DNA from: Morinoia aosen
Lineage: Eukaryota; Arthropoda; Malacostraca; Amphipoda; Talitridae
Assembly: GCA_030386875.1 (NCBI GenBank)
Contig: CM059571.1
Span: 21,942,355 to 22,006,354, forward strand
Direction of reading: 5' to 3'
DNA length: 64,000 bases
In this document: one piece after another, positions 11,516-22,194 of the stretch
Layout: every line of letters begins with the position of its first letter
Position numbering within the stretch: the stretch's first letter is position 1
The notes under the pieces: generated by a model
The model's input: the letters and a program-made list of their open reading frames with translations, nothing else
What the model was told of the DNA's origin: nothing
Database searches by the model: none
Program-made: the position numbers and the translations under genes

Positions 11516-14500
11516 CTAGCACTCGTACTCGTTTAGGTACGAGGGACGCCGTCGTTCACGGCATGACCACCTTAATTGCGCCGGCTCTCCCTGGGGCTGC
11601 TCTGCCTCTCCATCGGCAGCGGCAGGCTCCTCGCCCTCTTCCTCAAGTGAGTCTTCACTAAACTCGTTATCTGCCGCCGGCGCCACTGGCGCCGCGTTTA
11701 ATGCGTCCACCACCACCCTCTCAGGCAACGCAAGAGGAGCTGCGCCGCCGCCGCCACCTCCACCGAAGATAACTACGTCGGGCGCTGCAGCGCCATCAGC
11801 GCCCCTATGATTCTCGGGGACACGGCCCCGGTCACCCCCACTGCGCCGTCTCCTGACGTCGCGCACATGCCTGGGCATGCCGTCTACGCAGACCACGTAC
11901 TTTGACACGACGCTGGTAACCTCACCTGACGTCCACTGCTTCGTGCATGAAGGCAGCGGGGGCTTCACCCACACCTCATCGCCGACAGCAAAGCTGTTGC
12001 TCGCGCAGCCATCAATCACCCGAAGATTGACGTCAAACGGCACTCGCCAGCGATACCGAAAAATACCGCTCGAAGGGACTGAGCCCGCCTCAGTGTCCTT
12101 CCGAGGCGTCACATTATACCAGAATGTAGCCTCCTCAGGAGTGATACCTCCCCTGGCGGCGATCCTCTTGATCGTCCGATGATTTCTCTCCACGATCCCG
12201 TTGCCGCTCGAAGCGTAGGCGGCACGGAATCGCAGTGAAATCCCCCACGCATCAGCGAACTGTGCCACAGTCGCTGATCGAAACGCCGTCGAATTGTCCA
12301 GGAGCAACTCGTCACACGGCCCTCGCTCAATTACGATTTCCCGCAAGTGAGCGAAAATACTCGCTGCTGACTCATTCAGCAGCCGTCGCCAGATGGCGAA
12401 CCGCGAGGGACCACAGTCAACCAATGACAGGTAGAGCTTAGTGCCATAGTGGGTTACATCAATCGCAACCCGGCGCCAACTCTCCTCCACAGACAGATCC
12501 CTCAGCTCCACGAGATTTTCCCCCCGCAGCGCAGGGTCGATCCGCTGGCAGGCCTCGCATCCAGCCAGCTCCCGCTTCACCTGTTCGCGCGACAGATCAC
12601 TGCGGATCTGACGCGCCAAGTAGAGCGTTCGGTCAATGCCCAAATGATGCGGCAAATGAGCCGCCCAAATGGCATCCTCGACACTCTCTCCAGTGGCAAG
12701 CACGGCCGCCACCTCTGCGCCGGCTTCCCCACCATCGCGGTAACTAAGCCACCTCTTAGGTACCCTGGTCAGCTGGTCGGCCTTGTTCTCGATCGTCGAG
12801 ACGAAGCGAACAGTCACGACCAGACCGTGCTCGGCGATCGTCTCACGGATCACCCCAAGGCGTCGCTTCACGAGCATCTCCGCCGCGCCCTTCGTGCGAA
12901 CGCGACTGCGACCATCGACAGTGTTGTCCATCCATGTGACGACTGTCCGGGAATCGCTGGCGACCGTGAAGGTCTCGAAACCCCACGCAATCGCCAAATT
13001 GATACCCCGCGCCACCGCTTCCAACTCGTCCACATTGATGTGAAGGTGGTCCGACTTTTTTCGGAGCCAGGACGCATCCTCCACAATGCGGCCATCGACC
13101 TCAAGGGCCACACCCACTCCGATGGAGCTGGCGTCGGCCCACACGGTAACCATGCCGTGCGAGTCGACACCCCACACGCCCCCAACAGGGTCGTCCCGAC
13201 GAACCCGCGCCAACAGCTCCGCCCCCAACGAGCTGACAGACCCGTCAACCGGGTCGTCCCAAGAACCGCTGCACCCCAGCCGTTTCAAGAAACTGCAACA
13301 AGGACGCAGCCACCCCGCCACGGGGTAATGGCCGACTAACCGCCCGCACAAGGAGAACAGCCCTCTCTTCGTCAGGCCGGCATTCACCGAGCCAAATTCG
13401 GAGAGAGCAGTCCCCCGCGACATTCGAAGATGTCCGTTGGCATCTTTCCGCAAAGAAATGCCCAACAGCCGACCTCCATCCAGGCACTCAGGCTCCTTTG
13501 ACACAAGTCCGTACCGTGCCAAATGCTCCCGGAGCTCCTGCGCGCTGAGAATGGACTCACACACCACTACATCATCGATATAGTGGTCCGTCCCTCGACG
13601 AACGCGATCGGTCAGCGACAGAACCTTGCCGAGAATCACCGTCATGATTCGAGGCGCACACGAGAGGCCAAAGCCTAATCGCGTCAAAGTGTAAGGCACA
13701 CCCTTAAACTTCACGATCTGGTACCGCCACAGATCCTCGGAAACGTGGATCTGCAGGTACGCGGACTTAAGGTCGACGACCTTAAGCTCGCCCCGCAGCT
13801 GCCGCCACTTCCGAATCTTGTCGCCACACACAGCGACCATGTCATCGCCAGTATGACATTCGACAAAGCCGTTCAATTCACGATAATCCATGACTGGACG
13901 GACTTTGTCCTTCGTTGGTTGCACGACGGCCAGCAACGGAATGACGCCCGGAATGGGGCCATGCCATCGCCTCAACCAACCCTTTGAGATCCAACTCTGA
14001 ATCTCCGCCTCATAGCGCTCCCGCACGTGAGGCGCCTGAGTACATCCGTACTCCGCGACCCGAGTCTGCAACCCCTCGGGCGGCTTCTCGGACCACCGCC
14101 AACTGACGGTCCACCGACCGTCAGCGAACCTAGCAACAAAGTCAGGGTCGACGATCTCGATCGGTGCTGGCGCACCTTTCGACCCCACCGACCCCGCCCC
14201 CGTCACCAGGCCGGCTCCCAGCTTGGCACGGGTGAGTCCATTGCTGGGCCCCCCACAGCATCCAGTTGACCGAGATCTCCCCCAGTCAACCGCATACTTC
14301 GAGTCAGGACCTCTTCTGACGGTGACGCCCCCCATGTGATCGATAACATCACTCCCGAGTAGACAGTCCATGCCAAGGTTCCCCAACTCCGGCATGACGA
14401 GCGCAGTGACACCAAAACAATGCCCCTGCAACCCGACTACCAAACGACAGTGCTTCCCCACATGGGAAGTTCTGCCGTCCGCCGTTAGCAACGGCCGCCC

Positions 14501-14740
14501 CGGCCGGGGGCATTGGCCCACCACCACCCGCGGACAAACCACCGTCCGCTCGCTCCCGGAGTCTACCAGACACCAAGAACAATGCCCATTCAAGATGGCA
14601 CGAACGACTGGCAACCGACGCCCCGTCGTAACGCCAGTCGCTCCGAGCGATTCTCGATCGCCCCGACCCAGCGACACACCCGTGCCGCTCAAGGTCCCTC
14701 TCTCCGAGGGGGCGCCGTCACCTCCCTCGGGGGGAGGAGA
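11516..14740 (-). CDS. GC-rich Gypsy pol: protease, RT, RNase H, integrase
   Basis: The product has about 1058 residues from the TTG at 14692, but the frame is open further upstream and is best entered by a -1 frameshift from gag. Order of domains: protease CLVDSGSERTVV near residue 42; RT with VRPVMDYRELN, VVDLKSAYLQI and catalytic HYIDDVVV; a connection with LFSLCGRLVGHYPVAGWL; RNase H with VWADASSIGVG, HINVDELEAVARG and VASDSRTVV; integrase with a H-H-C-C finger (HLPHHLGID to CEACQ), then AIDVTHYG, LLLDNSTAFRS and NGIVERNHR as the DDE triad. The C-terminus is acidic, with glycine- and alanine-rich low complexity. No stop or shift interrupts it. The family within Ty3/Gypsy is not clear to me: the RNase H and connection differ from the three other Gypsy elements here. 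Confidence 0.9.
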   Translation of the reverse strand, partial: SPPPEGGDGAPSERGTLSGTGVSLGRGDRESLGATGVTTGRRLPVVRAILNGHCSWCLVDSGSERTVVCPRVVVGQCPRPGRPLLTADGRTSHVGKHCRLVVGLQGHCFGVTALVMPELGNLGMDCLLGSDVIDHMGGVTVRRGPDSKYAVDWGRSRSTGCCGGPSNGLTRAKLGAGLVTGAGSVGSKGAPAPIEIVDPDFVARFADGRWTVSWRWSEKPPEGLQTRVAEYGCTQAPHVRERYEAEIQSWISKGWLRRWHGPIPGVIPLLAVVQPTKDKVRPVMDYRELNGFVECHTGDDMVAVCGDKIRKWRQLRGELKVVDLKSAYLQIHVSEDLWRYQIVKFKGVPYTLTRLGFGLSCAPRIMTVILGKVLSLTDRVRRGTDHYIDDVVVCESILSAQELREHLARYGLVSKEPECLDGGRLLGISLRKDANGHLRMSRGTALSEFGSVNAGLTKRGLFSLCGRLVGHYPVAGWLRPCCSFLKRLGCSGSWDDPVDGSVSSLGAELLARVRRDDPVGGVWGVDSHGMVTVWADASSIGVGVALEVDGRIVEDASWLRKKSDHLHINVDELEAVARGINLAIAWGFETFTVASDSRTVVTWMDNTVDGRSRVRTKGAAEMLVKRRLGVIRETIAEHGLVVTVRFVSTIENKADQLTRVPKRWLSYRDGGEAGAEVAAVLATGESVEDAIWAAHLPHHLGIDRTLYLARQIRSDLSREQVKRELAGCEACQRIDPALRGENLVELRDLSVEESWRRVAIDVTHYGTKLYLSLVDCGPSRFAIWRRLLNESAASIFAHLREIVIERGPCDELLLDNSTAFRSATVAQFADAWGISLRFRAAYASSGNGIVERNHRTIKRIAARGGITPEEATFWYNVTPRKDTEAGSVPSSGIFRYRWRVPFDVNLRVIDGCASNSFAVGDEVWVKPPLPSCTKQWTSGEVTSVVSKYVVCVDGMPRHVRDVRRRRSGGDRGRVPENHRGADGAAAPDVVIFGGGGGGGAAPLALPERVVVDALNAAPVAPAADNEFSEDSLEEEGEEPAAADGEAEQPQGEPAQLRWSCRERRRPSYLNEYEC

Positions 14741-15762
14741 CCTCCGGTAAGCTTGGCTGACGCGGATTCCATCGAGGAGGACGCGTCGCCCCGACTGGCG
14801 TCCTCCGCAGCGAAACCCGACCCACCAACCGCAGGCCTACCTACTGCCGGGCAGTCGCAGGCAAAATGCCCGACCTCCCCACATGCAAAGCATGCAAACC
14901 TCCTTTTGGCGGGAGCCTTCATGGCCCCCCTACCAGCAGGCGCCGCCGCGCCTGGCTTCTGCGGGCAAACCCGCACGCGGTGTGCGCCGCCGCAGCGGTA
15001 ACAAGCACCCTTGCCACCTCTGCCCTGCTTCCCCGCAGCAGCAAGGTCTGCTCCGCGCCTGGCCTCCTGGCCACGCCCGGCAGCAGCCCTCTGTGCGGCC
15101 ATCCTCTCCCGCACTCTCGACACCACCTCGTCGAACTGCGCAGTAGACGCGTCCCCCCGCGAAACTGCCCACGTATACAGAGTAGTGGGGAGACCCTCAT
15201 AGAATTTGACCCTAAAAATCAAATCCTTCTTGGTCGACCCCACCCTCCCACCCAGACGCGCCAGGTCATCCAGGTACACGTCCACCGACTCCCCGGCCCC
15301 AAGCCGACGGTCGGTGAACCGCCTATACGCTTCCTGCATAGGCAAAGCAAATTTCGAGGCCAGCACAGCCCTAACTGCCTGCCACTGTCCCGCATCACCA
15401 ACAGTCATCGAACGAAACACTCGGGCGGCGTTGCCGTCGAGCATGAACCCGATGATGTCAGTCGGAGCTACCCGCTCCAGCTGGCAGAGCCTCTCCAAGC
15501 TCTCCAGCCACTCAAGCGCGTCGACCGACCCATCGCCCGTCAGCTTAGGCAACTGCCTAGACAGTCGGTCGAGGATCGGCCCACTCGCCTGAGTCAGGAT
15601 GTTCGCCAGCAGGCTAGCATCCACAAGCACACCACCCGACATGCTCCCCGCCGGCGGCGCTGGCGATGCCGCATCGCCAGCTCCGGCTGCCGCAGCCTTT
15701 CCAGCTGCGTCAGCCACCTCAGCCGACGCAGCCGTTCCAGCCGCCGCCATCTTGATGCCCAC
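14689..15762 (-). CDS. GC-rich Gypsy gag with two zinc knuckles
   Basis: The product has 357 residues from the first in-frame GTG; the first ATG is four codons in and is the likelier start (MAAAGTAASAE). An Ala/Gly-rich N-terminal segment is followed by a capsid-like region (LDRLSRQLPKLTGDGSVDALEW to ESVDVYLDDLARLGG) typical of retrotransposon gag. Two CCHC motifs follow: CYRCGGAHRVRVC and CFACGEVGHFACDC. It would form the particle and bind genomic RNA. Gag and pol overlap, with pol in the -1 frame. The protein is intact. Confidence 0.9.
   Translation of the reverse strand: MGIKMAAAGTAASAEVADAAGKAAAAGAGDAASPAPPAGSMSGGVLVDASLLANILTQASGPILDRLSRQLPKLTGDGSVDALEWLESLERLCQLERVAPTDIIGFMLDGNAARVFRSMTVGDAGQWQAVRAVLASKFALPMQEAYRRFTDRRLGAGESVDVYLDDLARLGGRVGSTKKDLIFRVKFYEGLPTTLYTWAVSRGDASTAQFDEVVSRVRERMAAQRAAAGRGQEARRGADLAAAGKQGRGGKGACYRCGGAHRVRVCPQKPGAAAPAGRGAMKAPAKRRFACFACGEVGHFACDCPAVGRPAVGGSGFAAEDASRGDASSSMESASAKLTGGLLPPREVTAPPRREGP
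14728..14734 (-). other. Candidate -1 frameshift heptamer C CCC CCG
   Basis: In the gag frame the codons read CTC CCC CCG, giving the pattern X XXY YYZ about 40 nt before the gag TGA (14689-14691). A -1 slip here enters the pol frame, which is open from this point. Supported by position only. Confidence 0.4.
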
Positions 15763-15796
15763 AAGAAGGCTACCGCCGCCAAAAGCCTAGATAGCT

Positions 15797-16148
15797 TGTT
15801 GGCTTACCGTCAAATTCTGCTTTGGTGCCTTCACCGCCAGCAGAACCGTCAAGCAGCTGCCACAGCTAGTTGACCTTCCTCGTAGAACTAGAGGAACACC
15901 GGAAGCAAGGCACCCGCTTAGCTTCACAAACGCAACGAAAGAGACACACCGGCACACGACGCAGATCCGAAGAGCGAAATCACACGTGCGACTACACTCC
16001 ACCGTGTCCATTCCAATACTGCTCGACTCACGCGCCGCCAGTCAGTGGCGGCAGCCAGGAAAGGCTGCGACAGCCAGTCGGCCAGTCGACAGCCAGCAGC
16101 CAGATCCCGATTCTTGGGAGCTGCGGTGGCTAATTCTTCAACGCCACA
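15797..16148 (-). repeat. GC-rich Gypsy 5' LTR
   Basis: Second copy of the 352-bp LTR, upstream in element sense. Differences from the other copy include a GAC/GTC change near 15809 and a single change near 15917. Confidence 0.92.
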
Positions 16149-16153
16149 AATTG

Positions 16154-19100
16154 AAAAATCAAAATTCTGCTAAAGGCAACAAAAATAATTTTGTGCATGC
16201 TATGCATGAGAAAAGGGGGAGGGAACACCACCCTAACCCTAATAGAACTAACAATGCAACCTGTGCAGACTATCCAGTTGCTAATCTAGGCTGTTATGGG
16301 GAGAATTTCTCAATAGCCGAAGAAATGAAACCCCCAATCAAAATAAAATTGTTACTAAATGGTGTGCCATTAGAGATGGAGGTAGATACAGGTGCTGCCA
16401 GGTCTATCCTTTCAATGGCCACCTACTCTAAAATACCAGCTAAGTCAAGACCCGAGCTGAGACCTTCTGATGTTAAGCTTAGGACTTATGGAGGAGCGGA
16501 ACTAGTAGTTTGCGGAGAGATTAGGGCTAACATCCAGCGTGAATCTGGTAATATGGTTCCTCAACTAGCAACTATTGTGATTGTAGACAGGGAGGGGCCA
16601 GCTTTGCTGGGTAGGGACCTGATTGATTCCCTTGTGCTAACTATAGTATCAAATAATGTCAACAAATTGACTACCTGCCCTGAAGAGTTAGCAAATAAAT
16701 TCCCTGACCTTTTTCAACCAGGTCTAGGTTGCTTTAAGGGAAGGAATTTCAAAATAGAAGTGGATCCAGCCGTACCACCAAAGTTTTGTAAGGCCAGGAA
16801 CGTGCCTTACACACTGAGACCTAAGGTGGAGGCAGAACTTGATAGACTGGTGCAGGAAGGTATCCTCACCCCTGTACAGTACTCAAAATGGGCAGCGGCT
16901 ATCGTCCCTGTGCTCAAGGCTGATCAAAGCATCCGCATCTGTGGGGACTACAAATTAACAGTCAACAGAGCCACTAGGCTTGATACCTACCCCATACCCA
17001 GAGTGGAAGATCTATTTAGCGGGTTAGCAGGAGGAGTTATATACTCCAAGCTAGATATGTCTCAGGCATACGCTCAACTACCCTTGGATGAAGACTCCAA
17101 GGAACTCACGGTAATAAACACCCACAGAGGTCTATTTGCCTACAACCGTCTAAGCTTTGGAATTGCGTCCGCACCTGGAATCTTTCAGCGTGCCATGGAA
17201 GGACTATTGCAGGGCCTCCCAGGAGTGTTCTGCTACCTGGATGACGTCCTGGTGGGTGCCACTAATGAGCAAGAGCACAACAAGCGTCTCTATCAAGTCT
17301 TATCTAAACTACAGGAGGCAGGGCTAAAACTGAAAATGGATAAATGCCAAATTGGAGTGCCACAGGTATCCTACCTTGGATACCAAATTGACAAGGATGG
17401 ATTGCACCTCACTGCAGAGAAGGTAGCAGCAATCCAGAATGCACCAGCTCCTACTAATGTGACTCAACTGAGAGCCTACCTTGGGCTGCTAAATTCTATA
17501 GGAAATTTCTAAAATCATCTGCAACTATGCTGGAGCCCCTAAATACCTTACTGAGAGACAAAACCCCTTGGAAATGGGATGCAAGTCAGGAGAGAGCCTT
17601 CCAGAAATCTAAGCAAGCCCTCCTGGACTCTCAGACTCTAGTCCACTTTGACCCTCAGAAACCCATAGTGGTTGTGGCTGACAGTAGTGCGTATGGTGTG
17701 GGAGCGGTGCTGTGTCACCTTATTGATGGGATTGAACGCCCCGTCTATTTTGCCTCCCGAACTCTAACAGCAACAGAACGCAACTACTCTCAAACTGAGA
17801 AAGAAGCCCTAGCTATGGTGTTCGCACTTCGTAAATGTCATTGCTACCTGTGGGGACAGGATTTCACTGTGGTTACGGACCACAAACCTTTGTTAGGACT
17901 ATTTGATCCGGGTAGAAGCATTCCTCCGATGGCATCCGGGCGCATTCAAAGGTGGGCTTTACTACTGCAGTCCTACAAGTTCACCTTGCGTCACCGGTCC
18001 GGCGTGCTGTTGGGCACAGCTGATGCTCTCAGTCGTCTACCTTTGACAACTCCCGAGGAAGCCACACCTATTCCTGCGGAATGGACGTCCTTAGTAAATT
18101 TCCTCGAGTCAGCTCCAGTCACCAGCACCCACATCCGCGACGGCACCCTAAGGGACCCAGTACTTTCAAAGGTATACAAATACTGCCAAGTAGGCTGGCC
18201 TTCGACGGTAATTGGTGACCCTGTTCTCGCTCCGTATACTAGGAGGCGAGACGAATTGTCCACACAAAATGGCTGTGTGCTCTGGGGAGCAAGAATTATT
18301 GTACCCCAAGCTCTCAGACAAGCCATTGTGGACGAACTTCACTCTGGCCATGCTGGATCATCCAGGATGAAGGAATTAGCTCGCAGCTATGTATGGTGGC
18401 CGCTGCTGGACAAAGATCTAGAAGAAACGACTAAGTCATGCAGCGAGTGCCTGAGCACTCGAGCTGCACCAACGAAAGCTGAACTCCATCCGTGGGAATG
18501 GCCTGCGAAGCCTTGGCATCGCATACACATTGACTACGCGGGCCCAATGGATGGAAAATACTATCTAGTGATCGTGGATGCACACTCTAAGTGGGTTGAA
18601 ATTTTTCCCACATCTACTACAACCTCTAGCGAAACGATCTCGTGCCTGAAACACACTTTTGCGACATTTGGATTTCCAGTAACAATTGTTTCTGACAATG
18701 CAACGTGTTTCACATCGGCTGAATTCCAAGAATTTGTGAAGGCATGTGGTATGCGACATATTACGAGCGCACCATACCACCCTTCAACTAATGGACTGGC
18801 AGAGCGCATGGTACAAACTTTCAAGAAGAATATACGAAAGTCAACGGAACCCCTACGCCTAGCACTAGACAGGTTTCTGTTCAACTATCAGCTAACACCC
18901 CACACGACAACAGGTGTTACGCCCGCCGAACTGATGTTAGGCAGGAAAGTTCGCTCTCGTCTTGATCTGCTTTGGCCGTCAGAAGCAATCGCGTCCAAAG
19001 TTGCTCAACGCCAGGACGCTCAGAAAAGGTACCACCCAGGGTCTCGCGCGGTTGACATTCCGCCGGAGTCACCTGTGATGGTCCGTCAATACACGCCGGG

Positions 19101-19440
19101 TTCCCCAAAATGGACCCCTGCTACCACCATTGAGAAAACAGGCCCGGTATCCTACAAGTGCCAACTGAAGGGGGGAGAGGTCGTTCGTCGACACCAGGAC
19201 CAAGTTATTACCTGCTCGAACACCATCCCTGAACCCTTGGAACAACCTTCGGAGGAAACCGTTGTGTTTCCACAACCTGCTCAAAATTCATATCCACCAC
19301 CTCCGACTAATGAACCTGACTCCGAAACACCTGATTACCCGATTCCAACCCAGGAGGCTAGGATGCACGAGCCTCCAAGTGCTAGCATCTCACGCAGGTC
19401 TACCCGGGCTTGGAAGCCTGTGGTGAGAATGGACCTTTAG
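16154..19440 (+). pseudogene. Gypsy-B' end of gag, protease and pol, frameshifted
   Basis: Coding resumes after the GC-rich insertion (LKNQNSAKGNKNNFVHAM) and gives protease EVDTGAARSIL, RT with CYLDDVLVG, RNase H with VVADSSAYGVGAVL and VVTDHKPLLGLF, and integrase with HSGHAGSSRMK to CSEC, IDYAGPMDG, VSDNATCFTS and TNGLAERMVQ. A one-base deletion near 17495 shifts the frame between RT and RNase H. The rest is open to the TAG at 19440. The protein is nearly the same as pol of the minus-strand copy at 30.2-33.1 kb, which lacks this shift. Pol would cleave, reverse transcribe and integrate the element. Confidence 0.9.
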
Positions 19441-19508
19441 GATTGACTATATTGAATAAGGGGACTGGGGATACAGGGGGGGGGGGTTTCTAATTAAGGA
19501 GGGAGGGG

Positions 19509-19920
19509 TGTAATATAGCGAGTAGTGTAAGTTCTAGTTAGAGACACCAAAAGTTGGCAACGCTCGAGAGGGCAACACTCGCAAGTCAGTCTGCTAGTGA
19601 TCTCGGATTCGACAACAAGTAAATGTTGACCGAGTGTGTATATAATCACCTACTGTGGTTGGTATCTAACTTCTTAAGTTCTAAACTAATGTACTAATTC
19701 TATTCTATCCTATTCTATATATTTCCGTCTATCTCCGCTCTAATCTCACTAGCCACAGTACCGCCAATTGAGTATAAAGCTAAGATACCCACGAGGTGCG
19801 TGAACTATTTACCTAACTTGCTGTGTCATTGCATTATCTATTTTGTTCAGTACGATAACTATGTTGTGTCTATGTGGAACCTATACTGTGCTCTAGTGTA
19901 GGGTGTCCTAATCTATTATA
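19509..19920 (+). repeat. Gypsy-B' 3' LTR
   Basis: This is 412 bp, matching the 5' LTR at 9768. It is preceded by a G-run and a purine tract (about 19485-19508), the plus-strand primer. The A' pol gene resumes directly after it. Confidence 0.9.
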
Positions 19921-19925
19921 GTAAC

Positions 19926-21389
19926 ATTGCAAACGCACAGAAGGAGGATCCTGAACTCCATGACCTTCTCAAACCTACTAACGCTACCTCTGTGAAATTA
20001 ACCTTGGCTGACGGCGTGTACCGTGACGCTGAGCGACTTTCTCGTTTGTATCTGCCTGCGACTCTCCGCAGAGTAGCCATTCTTCACTATCGTTCTCTTT
20101 CACATCCTGGCGTTAACCGTACATTGTGTTCCGATCGTTTCGTCTGGCCAGCGATGCGTAAGGAGGTCAAGCAAATTGTGCAAAACTGCCATGCATGTCA
20201 GAGCAGCAAAGTTGTGAAACATAACCGTGCAGCGTTACAGAGTTGTGCATTTGCAGGACAAAAATTCAATGCTGTACACCTAGATCTGGTGGGTCCCTTG
20301 CCTTTATCGCGTGGTCATTCCTATTTGTTAACTATCATTGATAGGTTCACAAGATGGGTTGAGGCCGTGCCTTTGCCTGATACCCAAACAGATACTGTAG
20401 CTCGCGCATTCGTAGTCAATTGGATTTCCAGATTTGGGGTACCCCTAAGTGTCACTCATGACCGGGGATCCCAGTTTACCTCCAAATTCTGGAGGGAGCT
20501 TAGCACTGCTTTAGGTTGTTCAAATGTCAGTACTACTGCGTATCACCCGCAATCGAATGGACTTATTGAGAGAGTCCACCGGGATCTCAAGAGTGCGTTG
20601 CGTTGCCTTAATTGCAGTCATGACTGAACCGACAGACTTCCAGTAGTATTATTGAGCATTCGAAATTTTTATAGGCAAGACCAGCACTGCACAGCAGCAG
20701 AAATGTTGTATGGGAAGACACTTCGCCTCCCTGGCGACATTGTTGATTCAAAACCGTTGCCTGAATTTTCATCTGCTGATCAGTCCGCATATGTAACCTG
20801 TCTCGAGGATTGCATGCGTCAGATCAAGTGTGTAGCTCCACGAATGCCTCACTCGGAAGATGAATTAGACCCTGCCTTACAACATTGCACACATGTGTAC
20901 GTAAGAAATGATTCAATTAAACCAACCCTCACCCGCCCTTATGATGGCCCATTCAAGGTATTAAAAAGAACGCCTAAGTATTTCGTTCTTGAGAAATCTG
21001 GTTCATCCGATTCTGTAAGCATAGACCGACTCAAAGTCGCTTACACCTCTGATAGTAGTGTGATTACTAACTCTTCATTCTCTCCACAGAACTTTCTTTC
21101 CACTGAGACTCGATCATGTCGTCCACCTCAGTTTCCTCATGTGGCTGCATTGTTGCCTAGTCAACTTGAGTGTAACCCTTTCTTTTTGCCTGTATCTTCA
21201 AACCCTATCGTAGACTCTAATTCTAGCTCTCTTAGTGAAACAGCGACAAGTCCGGAGAAACCAGATGAGACCGCTGCAGTAACTTCTACTCCTAGAACTC
21301 TTTCTGACCTCAATTTGCAGACCCGTTTGGTCAAGCTTCCCCGCTCAGTAACATTTTCCGACCGCCAGACCCGGCATGGTCGTGTAGTT
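19926..21389 (+). pseudogene. A' pol part 2: integrase and C-terminus
   Basis: This continues the reading frame cut at 9767. The N-terminal finger has HYRSLSHPG and CHACQ, and the core shows HLDLVGPL, THDRGSQFTS and [12 protein letters not shown] for the DDE triad. An in-frame TGA lies at 20625-20627, where Gypsy-A has Trp, so TGG to TGA is the simplest reading. The C-terminal module PYDGPFKVLKR matches Gypsy-A. The last codons of the open frame (to 21437) come from the solo LTR inserted at 21390. The native frame resumes after 22129 and would stop at about 22148. Confidence 0.85.
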
Positions 21390-22125
21390 TGTGGTGTTCT
21401 CCCTCAGGCTGCTTTACACTCCGGGCAGACTTTGTAAACCTTTAGACTTTGTAAACCTTTAGACTTTGTACATCAATGCCCGGAGTGAGTGCCTGAGGTG
21501 CAAACGAACCGGCAAGGTGAGGAAAACACAACTGGAATAAACGCCGTATTATTATGAAGATCGCCGACAATAATGGCACAAGGGAATATTACAGTCGAGT
21601 AATACAGTGACAGATGACGTCTTGGCGGACCGACGGTTTTCGGGGAGACGCTGCGTGGTTGAGGGGCGAGAGCAGACCGGTGAGGCTGCTGCTGTCCGAG
21701 GGTCTCGACCAAGGAGTACCAGAGGCGGTAGCGGGGAACTGGTGCGACTAGCAAGCAACAAGACGTGGCGGCTGGCTGTCGAGGAGGCGGTGAAGCCGAC
21801 GGGTGAGGTGCTGGCGCAGCGTCGAGGCTTAGTGTGAATATCAAGGACGCTGAGAGTGTACTGAGCTCCACTGGCTGCGCGGCTGTTTATATAGGCCTCG
21901 CTGGAGGTTGACTCTACCCGTCCGGGTCTCTGATTGGCGGGAACGCCTGTTTACTTTCACGTCGGACCGCGCGGTGTATTGAAGCGTGCGAGGGAACGCC
22001 TGTTTACTTTCCCGTCGGACCGCGCGGTGTATTTTTCCTCGCCTCAAACACTGGAGTTGCGTGTGGTCTCATCTCCAACCATGAAGCGTGCGAAGGTTGT
22101 GGTGGTGTGTGTTCATACCACCACA
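21390..22125 (-). repeat. Solo LTR 1 (736 bp)
   Basis: It is bounded by TGTGGTG and CACCACA and flanked by a perfect 4-bp duplication AGTT (21386-21389, 22126-22129). There is no internal region, so it is a solo LTR left by recombination. It is related to solo LTR 2 at 24226. TATATAAA at 21893-21886 on the minus strand sets the likely orientation. A 53-bp direct repeat (about 21941 and 21994) lies upstream of that TATA in the presumed U3, a usual place for duplicated enhancers. Confidence 0.85.
21886..21893 (-). promoter_or_regulatory. Candidate TATA box of solo LTR 1
   Basis: TATATAAA on the minus strand, conserved in position in solo LTR 2 (TATATAAAG near 24761-24753). Confidence 0.45.
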
Positions 22126-22194
22126 AGTTCGCACTCCTTCCCGCTACAAATAATTGTAGCGGGTTGACCTTTCGGTCTGCGCCTTGGGGGGTAA

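Larger units (their letters stand above)
11125..16148 (-). mobile_element. GC-rich Gypsy-like LTR retrotransposon, apparently intact
   Basis: Two 352-bp LTRs (11125-11476, 15797-16148) differ at about three positions by eye. They start TG and end CA, and are flanked by the perfect 5-bp duplication AATTG (11120-11124, 16149-16153). Internally there is gag, then pol in the -1 frame, both uninterrupted. A purine tract (AACTGGGGGAGA in element sense) sits before the 3' LTR. Its GC content and codon use are far above the AT-rich surroundings. I saw no TGG-type primer-binding site next to the 5' LTR; the adjacent bases are AGCTATCTAGGC. Confidence 0.92.
9768..19920 (+). mobile_element. Gypsy-B' (family B, plus strand), full length with LTRs
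   Basis: Two 412-bp LTRs (9768-10179 and 19509-19920) bound gag and pol. They differ at about three positions by eye. A TGGCGATGAGGA primer-binding site follows the left LTR, and a purine tract (AAGGAGGGAGGGG) precedes the right one. The flanks are GGAAC and GTAAC, a 5-bp target duplication with one mismatch, inside the A' pol gene. A minus-strand GC-rich element is inserted in its gag at 11125-16148. Gag and pol each also carry a one-base frameshift, so this copy is dead. Confidence 0.88.

Noticed and set aside
12449-15873. Long plus-strand open frames (about 296 and 335 codons) over the GC-rich Gypsy
   Set aside because: They are antisense to gag and pol of the intact minus-strand element, in GC-rich DNA where stops are rare; their residue composition is Arg/Pro/His-rich and shows no family motif.
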